Source of the DNA: JAGWBD01 sp965197455
GTDB taxonomy: Bacteria > Chloroflexota > Anaerolineae > Aggregatilineales > Phototrophicaceae
DNA length: 64,000 nucleotides
Direction: 5' to 3'
Assembly: GCA_965197455.1 (NCBI GenBank)
Contig: OZ240208.1
Span: 1,488,001 to 1,552,000, forward strand
Positions 55,560 to 63,262 of this stretch are shown here, one piece after another. Both the position numbers and the translations under genes were made by a program. The notes beneath the pieces are model-generated. The model saw only the letters and a program-made list of their open reading frames with translations, was not told where the DNA came from and searched no databases. Each line of letters starts with the position of its first letter. Within the stretch, counting starts at the first letter, position 1.

Positions 55560-56490
55560 GATCGAGGCCGTAGACCGCCAGCGAGAAGCCGTCGGGTTCC
55601 GCCTCGGCGCCGAGGATGGCGACAGCGTCCTCTTCCACGTTGAACACCAGCGTGCGATAGCCGGTGCGGTGCGCCCAGTCGCGCAGCGCAGTCAACAGCT
55701 GACGCGTGAGCGGGCGCGGCGACCAGCAATAAATCTCCGCGTTGCGCGCCGCGTAGGGTTGCTGACGGCAGCAGATGAGCGCCTCATGGCCCGAAGCGTC
55801 AAACTGCAGCCGATGCACGCGGTGCTGGCGCATCTCCGCCACCGCGCCCCAGGTATCCGGCCACAGCGTCTCCCACTGTTGCCGCGCGCTGCCCACCCGC
55901 CCAATCGGCATGTACCAGCCGGAGATTTTCCGCGGCGCCGGGTCAGTCCAGTCGCTGCTGCGGTAGAAACCCTGGCCGACGCGCGCGGGAATGCCCAGTC
56001 GCTGGATGCGCGCGCGTTCGCTGAAACCGCGGCTGGCGTATTCTTCCTGCAGCTCCGGCAGCACCAGCGGCAACAGCAGCCGGCCCAGCTCGCGCTCCTG
56101 CATCTGCTCACGCGCGGCGGCCAGCATGGCGCTGACAGCGTTCTTCTGGTCAAGGCCCGGCAGCACCGTTGGATGTTCCATGCTGAGGTGCCGGCCATAG
56201 GGCTCCGGCTCGTCGCCTTCATACAGAATCGTGCAGGCCACAAGCTTCCCGTCCTGCTCAACCACCAGCGGCGTGCCGGCCCCGTGCAGCAAATGACTCA
56301 GATGCAGCGCGCCGGTCTCCACCGTCATCCACGGCCCGCCATGCTGCCAACGTTCGTAGATGCTGAGTTCCGTACGTTCCACATCCTGCACCCGGCCCTC
56401 CGCATCCAGCCGCTGCCAGACGGGGATGTGCGCGCAATGCAGTTCCGAAATAGCCGCCGTGTCGTCGAGGGTTGCCTGCCGGACGTTCAT
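55549..56490 (-). CDS. GNAT-family acetyltransferase-like protein
   Basis: A 313-residue protein starting VRQATLDDTAAISELHCAHIPVW, a typical GNAT first strand and helix. LVVEQDGKLVACTILYEGDEP matches the beta2-beta3 hairpin, and the C-terminal half (LRDWAHRTGYRTLVFNVEEDA) looks like a second, degenerate GNAT fold. The substrate is unknown. It precedes lipB with an 11-base overlap and is divergent from coaX. Confidence 0.75.
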   Translation of the reverse strand: MNVRQATLDDTAAISELHCAHIPVWQRLDAEGRVQDVERTELSIYERWQHGGPWMTVETGALHLSHLLHGAGTPLVVEQDGKLVACTILYEGDEPEPYGRHLSMEHPTVLPGLDQKNAVSAMLAAAREQMQERELGRLLLPLVLPELQEEYASRGFSERARIQRLGIPARVGQGFYRSSDWTDPAPRKISGWYMPIGRVGSARQQWETLWPDTWGAVAEMRQHRVHRLQFDASGHEALICCRQQPYAARNAEIYCWSPRPLTRQLLTALRDWAHRTGYRTLVFNVEEDAVAILGAEAEPDGFSLAVYGLDLED

Positions 56491-56571
56491 GGGCCATAAT
56501 TCCGCATTAATCCGCGCTGCATTGTACCAGATTCACCACCATCCGGGATTCAGTCGAAGATTGCGCCCGCC

Positions 56572-57348
56572 ATGACGAAGCGCCTGCTGGCCATCGACAT
56601 CGGCAACACCAACCTCCACTTCGGCCTGTGGCAGTCCGGCCGCTGGGCCCACACCTGGCGCGCCCGCAGTGAGTCTGACCGCATGCCGGACGAATATGCC
56701 GTGCTGCTGCGCAGCTTGCTGCAGGGCGTCGGCCTCGACTACGGCGACGTCACCGGCGTCGTTATCGGCAGCGTCGTGCCCGCCCTGACCTCAACCTTCA
56801 GCGAATTAACCTTTCATCAACTGGAGCAGGAGCCGCTGGTTGTGACACACGAAACTGACAGCGGCCTGCGCATCGACATTGACCAGCCCTGGCAGGCCGG
56901 CGCCGACCGCATCGCCAACGCCGCCGCCGTCCTCGCCCTCTACGGTGGCCCGGCCATCGTCATCGATTTCGGCACCGCCACCACCTTCGACGTCATCACC
57001 GCCGACGGCGCCTGGTGCGGCGGCGCCATCGCGCCCGGCATCGGCATCTCGCACGATGCCCTGGTGCAGCGCACCGCGCGCCTGCACGCCATCGACCTCG
57101 CGCCCCCGCCGCAGCCCCTCGGCCGCAACACCATGCACGCCATGCAGTCCGGCCTCTTCTGGGGCTATGTGGGTCTGGTGGAGGGCCTGGTGGCGCGCTT
57201 ACGCGAGTCCGCGGGCGTGGAGGGGCAGCGCATCATCGCCACCGGCGGCATGGCCCCGCTTTTCAGCCAGCACGTGCCGCTGATCGACGTGGTCGCGCCG
57301 CTGCTGGCGCTGGACGGGTTGCGGTTGATTTACGAGCGGAATTGCTAA
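56572..57348 (+). CDS. coaX: Type III pantothenate kinase
   Basis: First step of coenzyme A synthesis. The 258-residue ASKHA-fold protein has LLAIDIGNTNLHFGLW (phosphate-1), GADRIANAAAVLALYGGPAIVIDFGTATT (DRIANAA and phosphate-2), GGAIAPGIGIS, and IIATGGMAPLF (adenosine). Sequence and length are normal. A degenerate copy of its last roughly 120 bases lies 150 bases downstream. Confidence 0.96.
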   Translation: MTKRLLAIDIGNTNLHFGLWQSGRWAHTWRARSESDRMPDEYAVLLRSLLQGVGLDYGDVTGVVIGSVVPALTSTFSELTFHQLEQEPLVVTHETDSGLRIDIDQPWQAGADRIANAAAVLALYGGPAIVIDFGTATTFDVITADGAWCGGAIAPGIGISHDALVQRTARLHAIDLAPPPQPLGRNTMHAMQSGLFWGYVGLVEGLVARLRESAGVEGQRIIATGGMAPLFSQHVPLIDVVAPLLALDGLRLIYERNC

Positions 57349-57495
57349 AAACTACTAAACTGAACTTCGGAACAACGGGCAGCGCGGCGTTCAGATTCTG
57401 CACCCGCGCCTTCGTGCGCCACATCATCGCTGCGCGTCACCTTCCGGATGAGCCGGAACATTGATCAGGCTGGCTGTCTCTAGGACTGTACTGCA

Positions 57496-57618
57496 GCAGC
57501 GATTCGCTTGCAGCGGCGGCCATGCCCCGCTCTTCAGTCAGCACATCCCGCTTTTTGACGTGGTCGCCCCCTGCTCGCGCTAGACGACCTACGCTTGATC
57601 TTTGGGCGGAACAAGTAA
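57496..57618 (+). pseudogene. Degenerate copy of the coaX 3' end
   Basis: From 57514 to a TAA at 57616-57618 the sequence follows coaX 57243-57348 closely (CGGCGGC, CCCCGCT, TTCAG, CAGCAC, GACGTGGTCGC, CTTGAT, GGCGGAA, TAA), with substitutions and small indels that break the frame. Similarity may reach back to 57496. The 147 bases between coaX and this relic show no gene. The relic overlaps the last codons of the AT-rich minus-strand gene. Confidence 0.75.
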
Positions 57619-59550
57619 GCCTCGCTCCTGAGTTGACGACTCAAAAGAGCTTAGATCGATGCCAAAAGCTTTGGACCTACGTAAAAACAACCTCTTTTGA
57701 CATTGCTTCTGGACCCATCTATACAGACTCAAAATGTTGAACCCAAACATTAGTCCCAACAGTGATATAAAGATGAACGCCACAATCGGATAAACTGGAA
57801 CTATCACTGGAAAATATAAGTTTGGCTCCACTACTCCTGCAAGAATCCCCGGAAGAAGAAAGACAAACAGGATTCCCGAAATTGATATCGCCATGATCTT
57901 TGAATCTCGAACACAATTCCAATAGAGCATTTTTCTAGTTTCTACGTTCATTGCCTCAAGTACAGATAGAGTTTCTCTTGTTTCCTGATGAGCCCGTTGT
58001 TCCTCCACAAGTTTCTCTGATTCCTCATCGACTATAGACATGGATACACGCTTGAAGGTTTGCATCACGGTTTCTTCAGTTACTCTAGAATCATCACCAA
58101 GAGTTGCATGCATCAATTCAGGATATACATGGGGGCTGCTTCTCAACAGTTGGTGGTCACGTTCAGATATTCTTCCTTTGTCAAGTAGTCTGTCAATTTC
58201 TTTCATATATTTATTCAATAATTGTTTGGAGGGGCTAAGTGCTGCATAGGAAACAGCAAGCAATTGAGTATGCGGAATTTCTGGAGCACCAACAGGTGCT
58301 TTAAGCCATGCCAAATTTGTTAAAGTAAAGTCGGAAATTACAACTGATACCTCATGAGAAGACTCGTGCTCCTTCCCATATTCCCACGCAGCACGTGCAA
58401 AAGCAGTATTACTAGTCACAAAAACTGCTTTGGATTTTTCCAAAGTTGGAGCTGCTTTGTGCCCTCGAATTGCGTAAATGCTTCGAAGGGAATTAATGTC
58501 GTATATCTTTGCACGTGGATTGTAATATGACAATTCATCGTCAAGGACTTGTTCGAATGCTGCTTCATCAATTTGCAAGGCTTCTGTGTACCGTGGGGAA
58601 TCCTCAATCTCCACACCGTATTCTCCTAGTTTTTCCTCTAACGACCCTGCAATCAGTAGAAGATCGGACTTAGTTATCCCCCTAGCCCTAGCTTCTTGGA
58701 CAATTACCCCTCTTCCTAGTGGCGAATCAATGTAAGCTGCAGCTCCAGCTATCACTCCTTCCAATTCTTGACGAGAATGTGAAAATACTGAAACCTTACC
58801 TTTCAAATTTTTCAAAAGAGTGATCAGTTCTTGAATTGCAGATTGCCTATTTGGATCTTCGAGACCCAGCAACTGAACTAACAAAGGTGTATCTAGGTAG
58901 AAAGTAACCTTTTTATACATCTGAGTGAGATTGTCGAGATCGGGGCACAACAGTGCGTTGGCTAGCATATGTCCTTGAACAAGAACAACAAAACTCTTGA
59001 ATCTCTCTGGAGAAGTGTGTTGTAAATGCTGTATGTATTCAGAAACTAACACCAAGTCTGTGTTTTGTATTTCATTGAGCTTAGGAATTGCTGTCCCTCT
59101 TACGTAGGCACGAAGGCATGTAACGTCAAACTTTGCTAGAAAAGAACAAATCGCATTAACTGCATCTTCTTTGCTTGAAATAGGACTAACAGTATTCTGC
59201 GAATACTGTTGCAAGCCCGATACTACAGAGTCAATTTCAAGCTTTGCCTCACTCATCTTAGTATCAAGCAGTGGATCAGGAAGTTCACCAACAATGCGAT
59301 AGTTCCGATTCTCTTTTACTATGGCTTCTTTCCGAGAAATACGTCTCAGCACAATATCGATTGTTCGCTTAGGTATTTCCAAACCGAACTGAATCCTCAA
59401 CTGACCACTGATATACGTGCTGGTTATTTGCTCGGGTTGGTGATCCACTAGAATTTGGAGAATGAATGGGCGAAGATAATCGAGGTAGTCTTTCCCTTCA
59501 TCCAAATTGACTTTCAAAAATGCTAGGCTAGTTAGTGTGGAAGTTGACAT
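57589..59550 (-). CDS. AT-rich gene: wHTH-like / PIN-like / two-helix membrane protein, unknown function
   Basis: A 653-residue protein in DNA far more AT-rich than anything nearby. Seen: an N-terminal helix-rich part with a winged-helix look (TSTYISGQLRIQFGLEIPKR near 43-62); a central part resembling PIN-like nucleases, with VTFYLDTPLLVQLLGL (Asp220), QELEGVIAG (Glu262, Glu264), YDINSL (Asp351) and AVFVTSNTAFARAA near 375-388, where PIN domains usually carry an acidic residue; a likely coiled coil near 495-545; and two membrane helices at about 552-574 and 582-608. ATG 59550 has AAGGG upstream; earlier starts run into the tRNA terminator. The last ten codons lie antisense to the coaX relic. 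Function unknown; a defence role is a guess. Confidence 0.72.
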   Translation of the reverse strand: MSTSTLTSLAFLKVNLDEGKDYLDYLRPFILQILVDHQPEQITSTYISGQLRIQFGLEIPKRTIDIVLRRISRKEAIVKENRNYRIVGELPDPLLDTKMSEAKLEIDSVVSGLQQYSQNTVSPISSKEDAVNAICSFLAKFDVTCLRAYVRGTAIPKLNEIQNTDLVLVSEYIQHLQHTSPERFKSFVVLVQGHMLANALLCPDLDNLTQMYKKVTFYLDTPLLVQLLGLEDPNRQSAIQELITLLKNLKGKVSVFSHSRQELEGVIAGAAAYIDSPLGRGVIVQEARARGITKSDLLLIAGSLEEKLGEYGVEIEDSPRYTEALQIDEAAFEQVLDDELSYYNPRAKIYDINSLRSIYAIRGHKAAPTLEKSKAVFVTSNTAFARAAWEYGKEHESSHEVSVVISDFTLTNLAWLKAPVGAPEIPHTQLLAVSYAALSPSKQLLNKYMKEIDRLLDKGRISERDHQLLRSSPHVYPELMHATLGDDSRVTEETVMQTFKRVSMSIVDEESEKLVEEQRAHQETRETLSVLEAMNVETRKMLYWNCVRDSKIMAISISGILFVFLLPGILAGVVEPNLYFPVIVPVYPIVAFIFISLLGLMFGFNILSLYRWVQKQCQKRLFLRRSKAFGIDLSSFESSTQERGLLVPPKDQA

Positions 59551-59610
59551 CCAAGCCCTTTCATGATTTGGAGAGTCTTGCCTAGAAATTTGAATTGCGT
59601 TTATAACAAC

Positions 59611-59628
59611 GCCCCGCATCAGCGGGGC
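59611..59628 (-). terminator. Intrinsic terminator of tRNA-Asn
   Basis: GCCCCGC-4-GCGGGGC forms a perfect 7-bp stem nine bases past the tRNA 3' end on the minus strand, followed by the T-containing GTTGTTATAAA. It also shows that the downstream minus-strand gene must start beyond it. Confidence 0.75.
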
Positions 59629-59636
59629 GCAACCTG

Positions 59637-59708
59637 CTCCACAGCCTGGACTCGAACCAGGAACCTACCGGTTAACAGCCGGTTGCTCTGCCATTGAGCT
59701 ACTGTGGA
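59637..59708 (-). tRNA. tRNA-Asn (anticodon GTT)
   Basis: A 72-base cloverleaf: acceptor TCCACAG/CTGTGGA with discriminator G, D-stem GCTC/GAGC, anticodon stem ACCGG/CCGGT with loop CTGTTAA (GTT), and T-arm CCTGG-TTCGAGT-CCAGG. CCA is not encoded. It borders the AT-rich island, a usual position for acquired DNA. Confidence 0.96.
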
Positions 59709-59719
59709 ATACGGGGCGC

Positions 59720-59748
59720 AGGATAGCAATGGCGTGCGGCCCTGTCAA
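59720..59748 (-). promoter_or_regulatory. Promoter of tRNA-Asn
   Basis: On the minus strand a perfect TTGACA (complement of 59743-59748), a 17-base spacer and TATCCT (complement of 59720-59725), placing the start about five bases before the mature tRNA. Confidence 0.8.
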
Positions 59749-59817
59749 GCATGGCTTGCATTCGCGCCCGCCTCCGCTACCCTTGCCCCATCCGCCGCGT
59801 ACCACCGGGAGGCGAAC

Positions 59818-60975
59818 ATGTCGGACGCGCTGTCGGTGCGCAAACTGGCGGGCGACGCCGACTTCCGCGCCTTCTTCGAGTTCCCCTGGCGCGTGCACCG
59901 CGACAGTCCCGCCTGGGTGCCGCCCATGCTCTCCATGCGCCACGAGTTGCTCGACAAGCACAAGAACCCCGCCTGGAGCTATATGGAGGGCGACTACTAC
60001 GTCGCCTTGCGCGGCGCGCAGCCCGTGGGCACCATCGCCGCCTTCATCAACCACCGCCACAACGAGTTTCACAAGGAGCGTATCGGCTGGTTCGGCGCCT
60101 TCGACGTGCTCGATGACCAGGAGGCCGCGACCGCCCTGCTGGATACCGCCGCCGGGCAGGTGCGGCGCATGGGCTACGAGGCCCTGCGCGGCCCGCAGAC
60201 CTTCACCACGCACGAGGAGTGCGGCTTGCTCATCGCCGGCTTCGGTCAACCGGTGCTGCTGATGCCCTGGAACCCGCCTCGCTACCAGACGCATGTCGAG
60301 CAGGCCGGCCTCGTCAAATATGTGGACATGTTCAGCTACGCCATGAACCGCGACATGTCCGCCGACAGCGGCCTGACGCAGCGTCTGCGCCGCATCACGC
60401 TGCAGGTTATGAAGCGCAACCGCATCGAAATCCGGCCCATCGACCGGGTGAACCTCGGCGCTGAATTCGGCCTCTTTCGCGAGCTTTACAACAGCGCCTG
60501 GGATCGCAACCAGGGCTTCGTGCCCATGACCGAAGCCGAGCTGGACGCGCTGGTCGCTGGCCTGGGCCAGTTTCTGGATCCCGACTTCGCCTTCTTCGCC
60601 AGCGTCGCCGGCGAGCCGGCCGGCTTTGTGCTGGGCATCCCGGATTTCAACCAGGTGCTGCAGCGCGCCGCGCCGCGCCCCGGCGTGCCCGAGCCGCTCA
60701 CGCTGCTGCGCGCCCTCTGGCACTGGAAGCTACGCCCGGTTATCGACACGCTGCGCATCCCGCTGCTGGGCGTGCGCGAGCAGTTCCGCAACAAGGGCGT
60801 GGACGTCGCGCTCTATTACCACATCCTTGAGGCCTGCCTGGCGCACCCGCGCATGCAGCAGGCTGACGGCGGCTGGATCCTCGAGAGCAACGAGGCCATG
60901 GTGCGCGTGGCGCAAAACATGCGCCTCGAGCCTTACAAGACGCATCGCCTCTATGAACGCAGCTTGCCGGATTGA
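59818..60975 (+). CDS. GNAT-fold protein of unknown substrate
   Basis: A 385-residue protein. It opens LSVRKLAGDADFRAFFEFPWRVHRDSPAWVPPM, a form found in uncharacterised GNAT-fold proteins. VALRGAQPVGTIAAFINHRHNEF and GWFGAFDVLDDQEAATALLDTAA look like the acetyl-CoA-binding half; GGWILESNEAMVRVAQNMRLEPYKTHRLYER closes the second half as in other double-GNAT proteins. GGGAGG precedes ATG 59818. The role is unknown. Confidence 0.72.
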   Translation: MSDALSVRKLAGDADFRAFFEFPWRVHRDSPAWVPPMLSMRHELLDKHKNPAWSYMEGDYYVALRGAQPVGTIAAFINHRHNEFHKERIGWFGAFDVLDDQEAATALLDTAAGQVRRMGYEALRGPQTFTTHEECGLLIAGFGQPVLLMPWNPPRYQTHVEQAGLVKYVDMFSYAMNRDMSADSGLTQRLRRITLQVMKRNRIEIRPIDRVNLGAEFGLFRELYNSAWDRNQGFVPMTEAELDALVAGLGQFLDPDFAFFASVAGEPAGFVLGIPDFNQVLQRAAPRPGVPEPLTLLRALWHWKLRPVIDTLRIPLLGVREQFRNKGVDVALYYHILEACLAHPRMQQADGGWILESNEAMVRVAQNMRLEPYKTHRLYERSLPD

Positions 60976-60987
60976 GAGTTTTTGTGC

Positions 60988-62226
60988 CTAGCCCGCCAGC
61001 CGTCGCACGAGGTCCGCGGTGGCTTCGGCGGCGCTGGCCTCGCCGTGAAGCACGCTGAGGAAAGCGTTGCGCGCGCTGTTGACGGCGCCCCCCTCTTCGC
61101 GGCCGGCCAGCGGCAACACGGCGTTCTCCATCAGTTCACGCGCGAAGTCCAGATACGCGCTGGCCTCCAGCATCCCCCACGCAGTGTCCCTCGAGGGCAG
61201 CATCGCGATGCTGCGCGCGAATTCGCTCTGCCGCCCGCTGCCCAGCATCCATTCCAGGAAGCGCGCGGAGAGCGCCTGGCGCCCCGAGCTGTCGGTCACC
61301 AGCACCCACATCCAGCCCTCCAGCACGCCCGCCTGCGTCCCGTCCAGCGTCGGCACTGGACCATAACCAGGCCTCGCCCCCTCAGCCTGCAGCCCGAGCC
61401 AGTCGTCGGAGCCGAGCACCGCGGCGTCCAGTTCGCCGGCCAGCAGCATTCCGGCGTAGCTGGCTGTCGCGCCGTAGCCCGTCACCGCCGGGTCAAGCAG
61501 CCCCTGCGCCAGCGCCTGCTCGTAAAATTCGAGCGTCTGCTGCCACGCCTGCACGTCCGCCTCACGTTCGGTGTTGGTCGGCAGACGTCCGCCCGCCGCC
61601 AGATACTGCAGCAGCAAAAGGTTGTTCATCCGGCCCGGATCCGCGGCGGCCATCGCAAAGCGCGCCTGCGCTTCCAGCAGGCCCGCGAAACTGGCGGTCG
61701 GTTCGCCAGCGCGCTGCCCGTTCCAGGCCATGTGCTGCAGCGTGAGCAACCACGGCAGGCCGTATAGCTCGCCCTCAATTCGGCCCAGCTCCAGCGCAGC
61801 GGGAAACAGATCGTCCAGCGTGGCCTGCGCAACCATGCCTTCCAGCGAATGGATCAGGCCGTCCCGCGCCGCCGCCAGCATGTCCGCCCGCCGCATCAGC
61901 GTCAGATCCGGCAGCACGCCCGGCGCCACCGGACTGGCGGCGCGCAGGGTGGAGAGGATGTCGTTCGCGCCATTGCCGGGCTTGAGGCGCAACTGCAAGA
62001 TGACATTGCCCAGAATCGACTGGAAGGCCTCCAGCTGCGAATTTAGCAGCGCCAGCGCCGTCGAATTGTCGGCCGGCGCCAGTTGCTCCGGCCACCACAG
62101 CACCACCACGGTTGGTTCAGGCGTCGGCGCGGAGCTGTCATCCTGCGCAGCGACCCGGGCGCCGCCGATTAACACGCTCCCGCTGACCGTCAGCGCAAGG
62201 GCCAGCATCAGCAGCAAGCGGCGCAT
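60988..62226 (-). CDS. Extracellular solute-binding protein, orphan
   Basis: A 412-residue exported protein: signal peptide MRRLLLMLALALTVSGSVLI with likely cleavage after ARVAA, then an ABC-type family 1 solute-binding fold. VVLWWPEQL, PDLTLMRRADMLAAARDGLIHSLE, LYGLPWLLTLQHMAWN and FLEWMLGSGRQSEFARSIAMLPSR are typical of sugar-binding members. No permease or ATPase lies in the window, so the transporter must be elsewhere or it has another role. The open frame continues back through tRNA-Ser, but ATG 62226 with GGGAAA upstream is the start. Confidence 0.8.
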   Translation of the reverse strand: MRRLLLMLALALTVSGSVLIGGARVAAQDDSSAPTPEPTVVVLWWPEQLAPADNSTALALLNSQLEAFQSILGNVILQLRLKPGNGANDILSTLRAASPVAPGVLPDLTLMRRADMLAAARDGLIHSLEGMVAQATLDDLFPAALELGRIEGELYGLPWLLTLQHMAWNGQRAGEPTASFAGLLEAQARFAMAAADPGRMNNLLLLQYLAAGGRLPTNTEREADVQAWQQTLEFYEQALAQGLLDPAVTGYGATASYAGMLLAGELDAAVLGSDDWLGLQAEGARPGYGPVPTLDGTQAGVLEGWMWVLVTDSSGRQALSARFLEWMLGSGRQSEFARSIAMLPSRDTAWGMLEASAYLDFARELMENAVLPLAGREEGGAVNSARNAFLSVLHGEASAAEATADLVRRLAG

Positions 62227-62279
62227 AGGGTTTCCCGTCCGGTTTAACACGCGGTTGGCTGAATGCAACTCGGGGTTAG

Positions 62280-62366
62280 CGGAGAGAGTGGGATTCGAAC
62301 CCACGGTGCCCTTGCGGACACACCTGTTTTCGAGACAGGCCCATTCAACCACTCTGGCATCTCTCC
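62280..62366 (-). tRNA. tRNA-Ser (anticodon CGA)
   Basis: An 87-base class II tRNA: acceptor GGAGAGA/TCTCTCC with discriminator G, anticodon stem CCTGT/ACAGG with loop CTCGAAA (CGA), a long variable arm (TGTCC-GCAA-GGGCA), and T-arm GTGGG-TTCGAAT-CCCAC. CCA is not encoded. Confidence 0.96.
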
Positions 62367-62375
62367 CGTGCCCTG

Positions 62376-62404
62376 ATAGTACAAATGCGCGTGCACTATG
62401 GCAA
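62376..62404 (-). promoter_or_regulatory. Promoter of tRNA-Ser
   Basis: Minus strand: TTGCCA (complement of 62399-62404), 17-base spacer, TACTAT (complement of 62376-62381), placing transcription start about three bases before the mature tRNA. It overlaps the 3' end of tadA. Confidence 0.75.
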
Positions 62405-62896
62405 GTCCCGCCCGCCAGCACCATCCTTGCGTAACCCGCGGAAGAAAGTCTGCAACTGCTGCGTCGCCTCTTCCGCCAGCACCCCGCCGCAACATTCCAC
62501 GCGGTGGTTCAGCGCAGGATGCTGCAGCAGGTTGAGCACGCTGCCGCCCGCCCCGGCCTTGGGGTCCGCAGCCGCGTAAACCAGGCGTGGCAGACGCGCC
62601 AGCACCATCGCGCCCGCGCACATCGCGCAGGGCTCCAGCGTGCAGTAGAGCGTGACCTCCTCCAGGCGCCACTGCCCCAGCGCTCGCGCCGCCGCGCGGA
62701 TGGCGATGATTTCCGCGTGGGCGCAGGGGTCGCCATCGGCCTCGCGCCGGTTGTGGCCACGACCAATGACCTCGCCCGCGCGCACGGCCAGCGCGCCCAC
62801 CGGGACGTCGCCGCTCGCCAGCGTCTGTTGCGCCTCGGCCAACGCCAGCCGCATCCAGGCTTCGTCTTCACGTTGCAGGTTGTTCATGGGTCGCAT
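62396..62896 (-). CDS. tadA: tRNA-specific adenosine deaminase TadA
   Basis: Converts A34 to inosine in tRNA-Arg(ACG). The 166-residue zinc deaminase has DPCAHAEIIAIRAAARALG (HAE) and TLYCTLEPCAMCAGAMVLARL (PCxxC), plus GGVLAEEATQQLQTFFRGLR. ATG 62896 or 62887 may be the start; neither has a clear ribosome site. It is three bases downstream of the clamp-motif protein gene. Confidence 0.93.
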   Translation of the reverse strand: MRPMNNLQREDEAWMRLALAEAQQTLASGDVPVGALAVRAGEVIGRGHNRREADGDPCAHAEIIAIRAAARALGQWRLEEVTLYCTLEPCAMCAGAMVLARLPRLVYAAADPKAGAGGSVLNLLQHPALNHRVECCGGVLAEEATQQLQTFFRGLRKDGAGGRDLP

Positions 62897-62899
62897 GGA

Positions 62900-63253
62900 C
62901 TAAAAGAGGCTCAGCTGATCCGGCATTTCGTCCACATCCGCCGGGTCGCTGTCTTCCTCATCAGGTTCGGGCGCAAGTCCCTCGTCCAGTTCGGCATCAA
63001 CCCCGGCGGACTCAGACTCTTCGTCCGGCAAAGTTGTGACTGCGGCTTCCAGCGCTTCGGCTGGCGGCAGCGTTGCATCATCCGCCGGAACTTGCCCGGC
63101 GCCCAGTTCACTCAGCCGCTCCTGCGTGAAGCCAATGCCCTGCAGCACCTGCACCAGGGTCTTTTCAGTACGCGTATCGCCCGCGCTCACCACCGCCCGC
63201 AAGTGTTGTTCCTGACAGGCGCGCCAGTCGTCAGCGAAGATGCGCTCACCCAT
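62900..63253 (-). CDS. Small acidic protein with C-terminal beta-clamp motif QLSLF
   Basis: A 117-residue protein I cannot assign to a named family. The first 45 residues look folded (GERIFADDWRACQEQHLRAV, TRTEKTLVQVLQGIGFTQERL); the rest is disordered and rich in Asp/Glu. It ends in DQLSLF: QL(S/D)LF is the consensus by which many proteins bind the DNA sliding clamp. It lies nine bases after the RNase D-like gene and three before tadA, in one operon. ATG 63253 has GCGAGG upstream. A DNA-replication or repair link is inferred from the motif only. Confidence 0.75.
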   Translation of the reverse strand: MGERIFADDWRACQEQHLRAVVSAGDTRTEKTLVQVLQGIGFTQERLSELGAGQVPADDATLPPAEALEAAVTTLPDEESESAGVDAELDEGLAPEPDEEDSDPADVDEMPDQLSLF

Positions 63254-63262
63254 GTCGCCTCG

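Noticed and set aside
57349..57495. Possible small gene between coaX and its relic
   Set aside because: No frame with a ribosome site or coding look; the stretch shows no recognisable feature.
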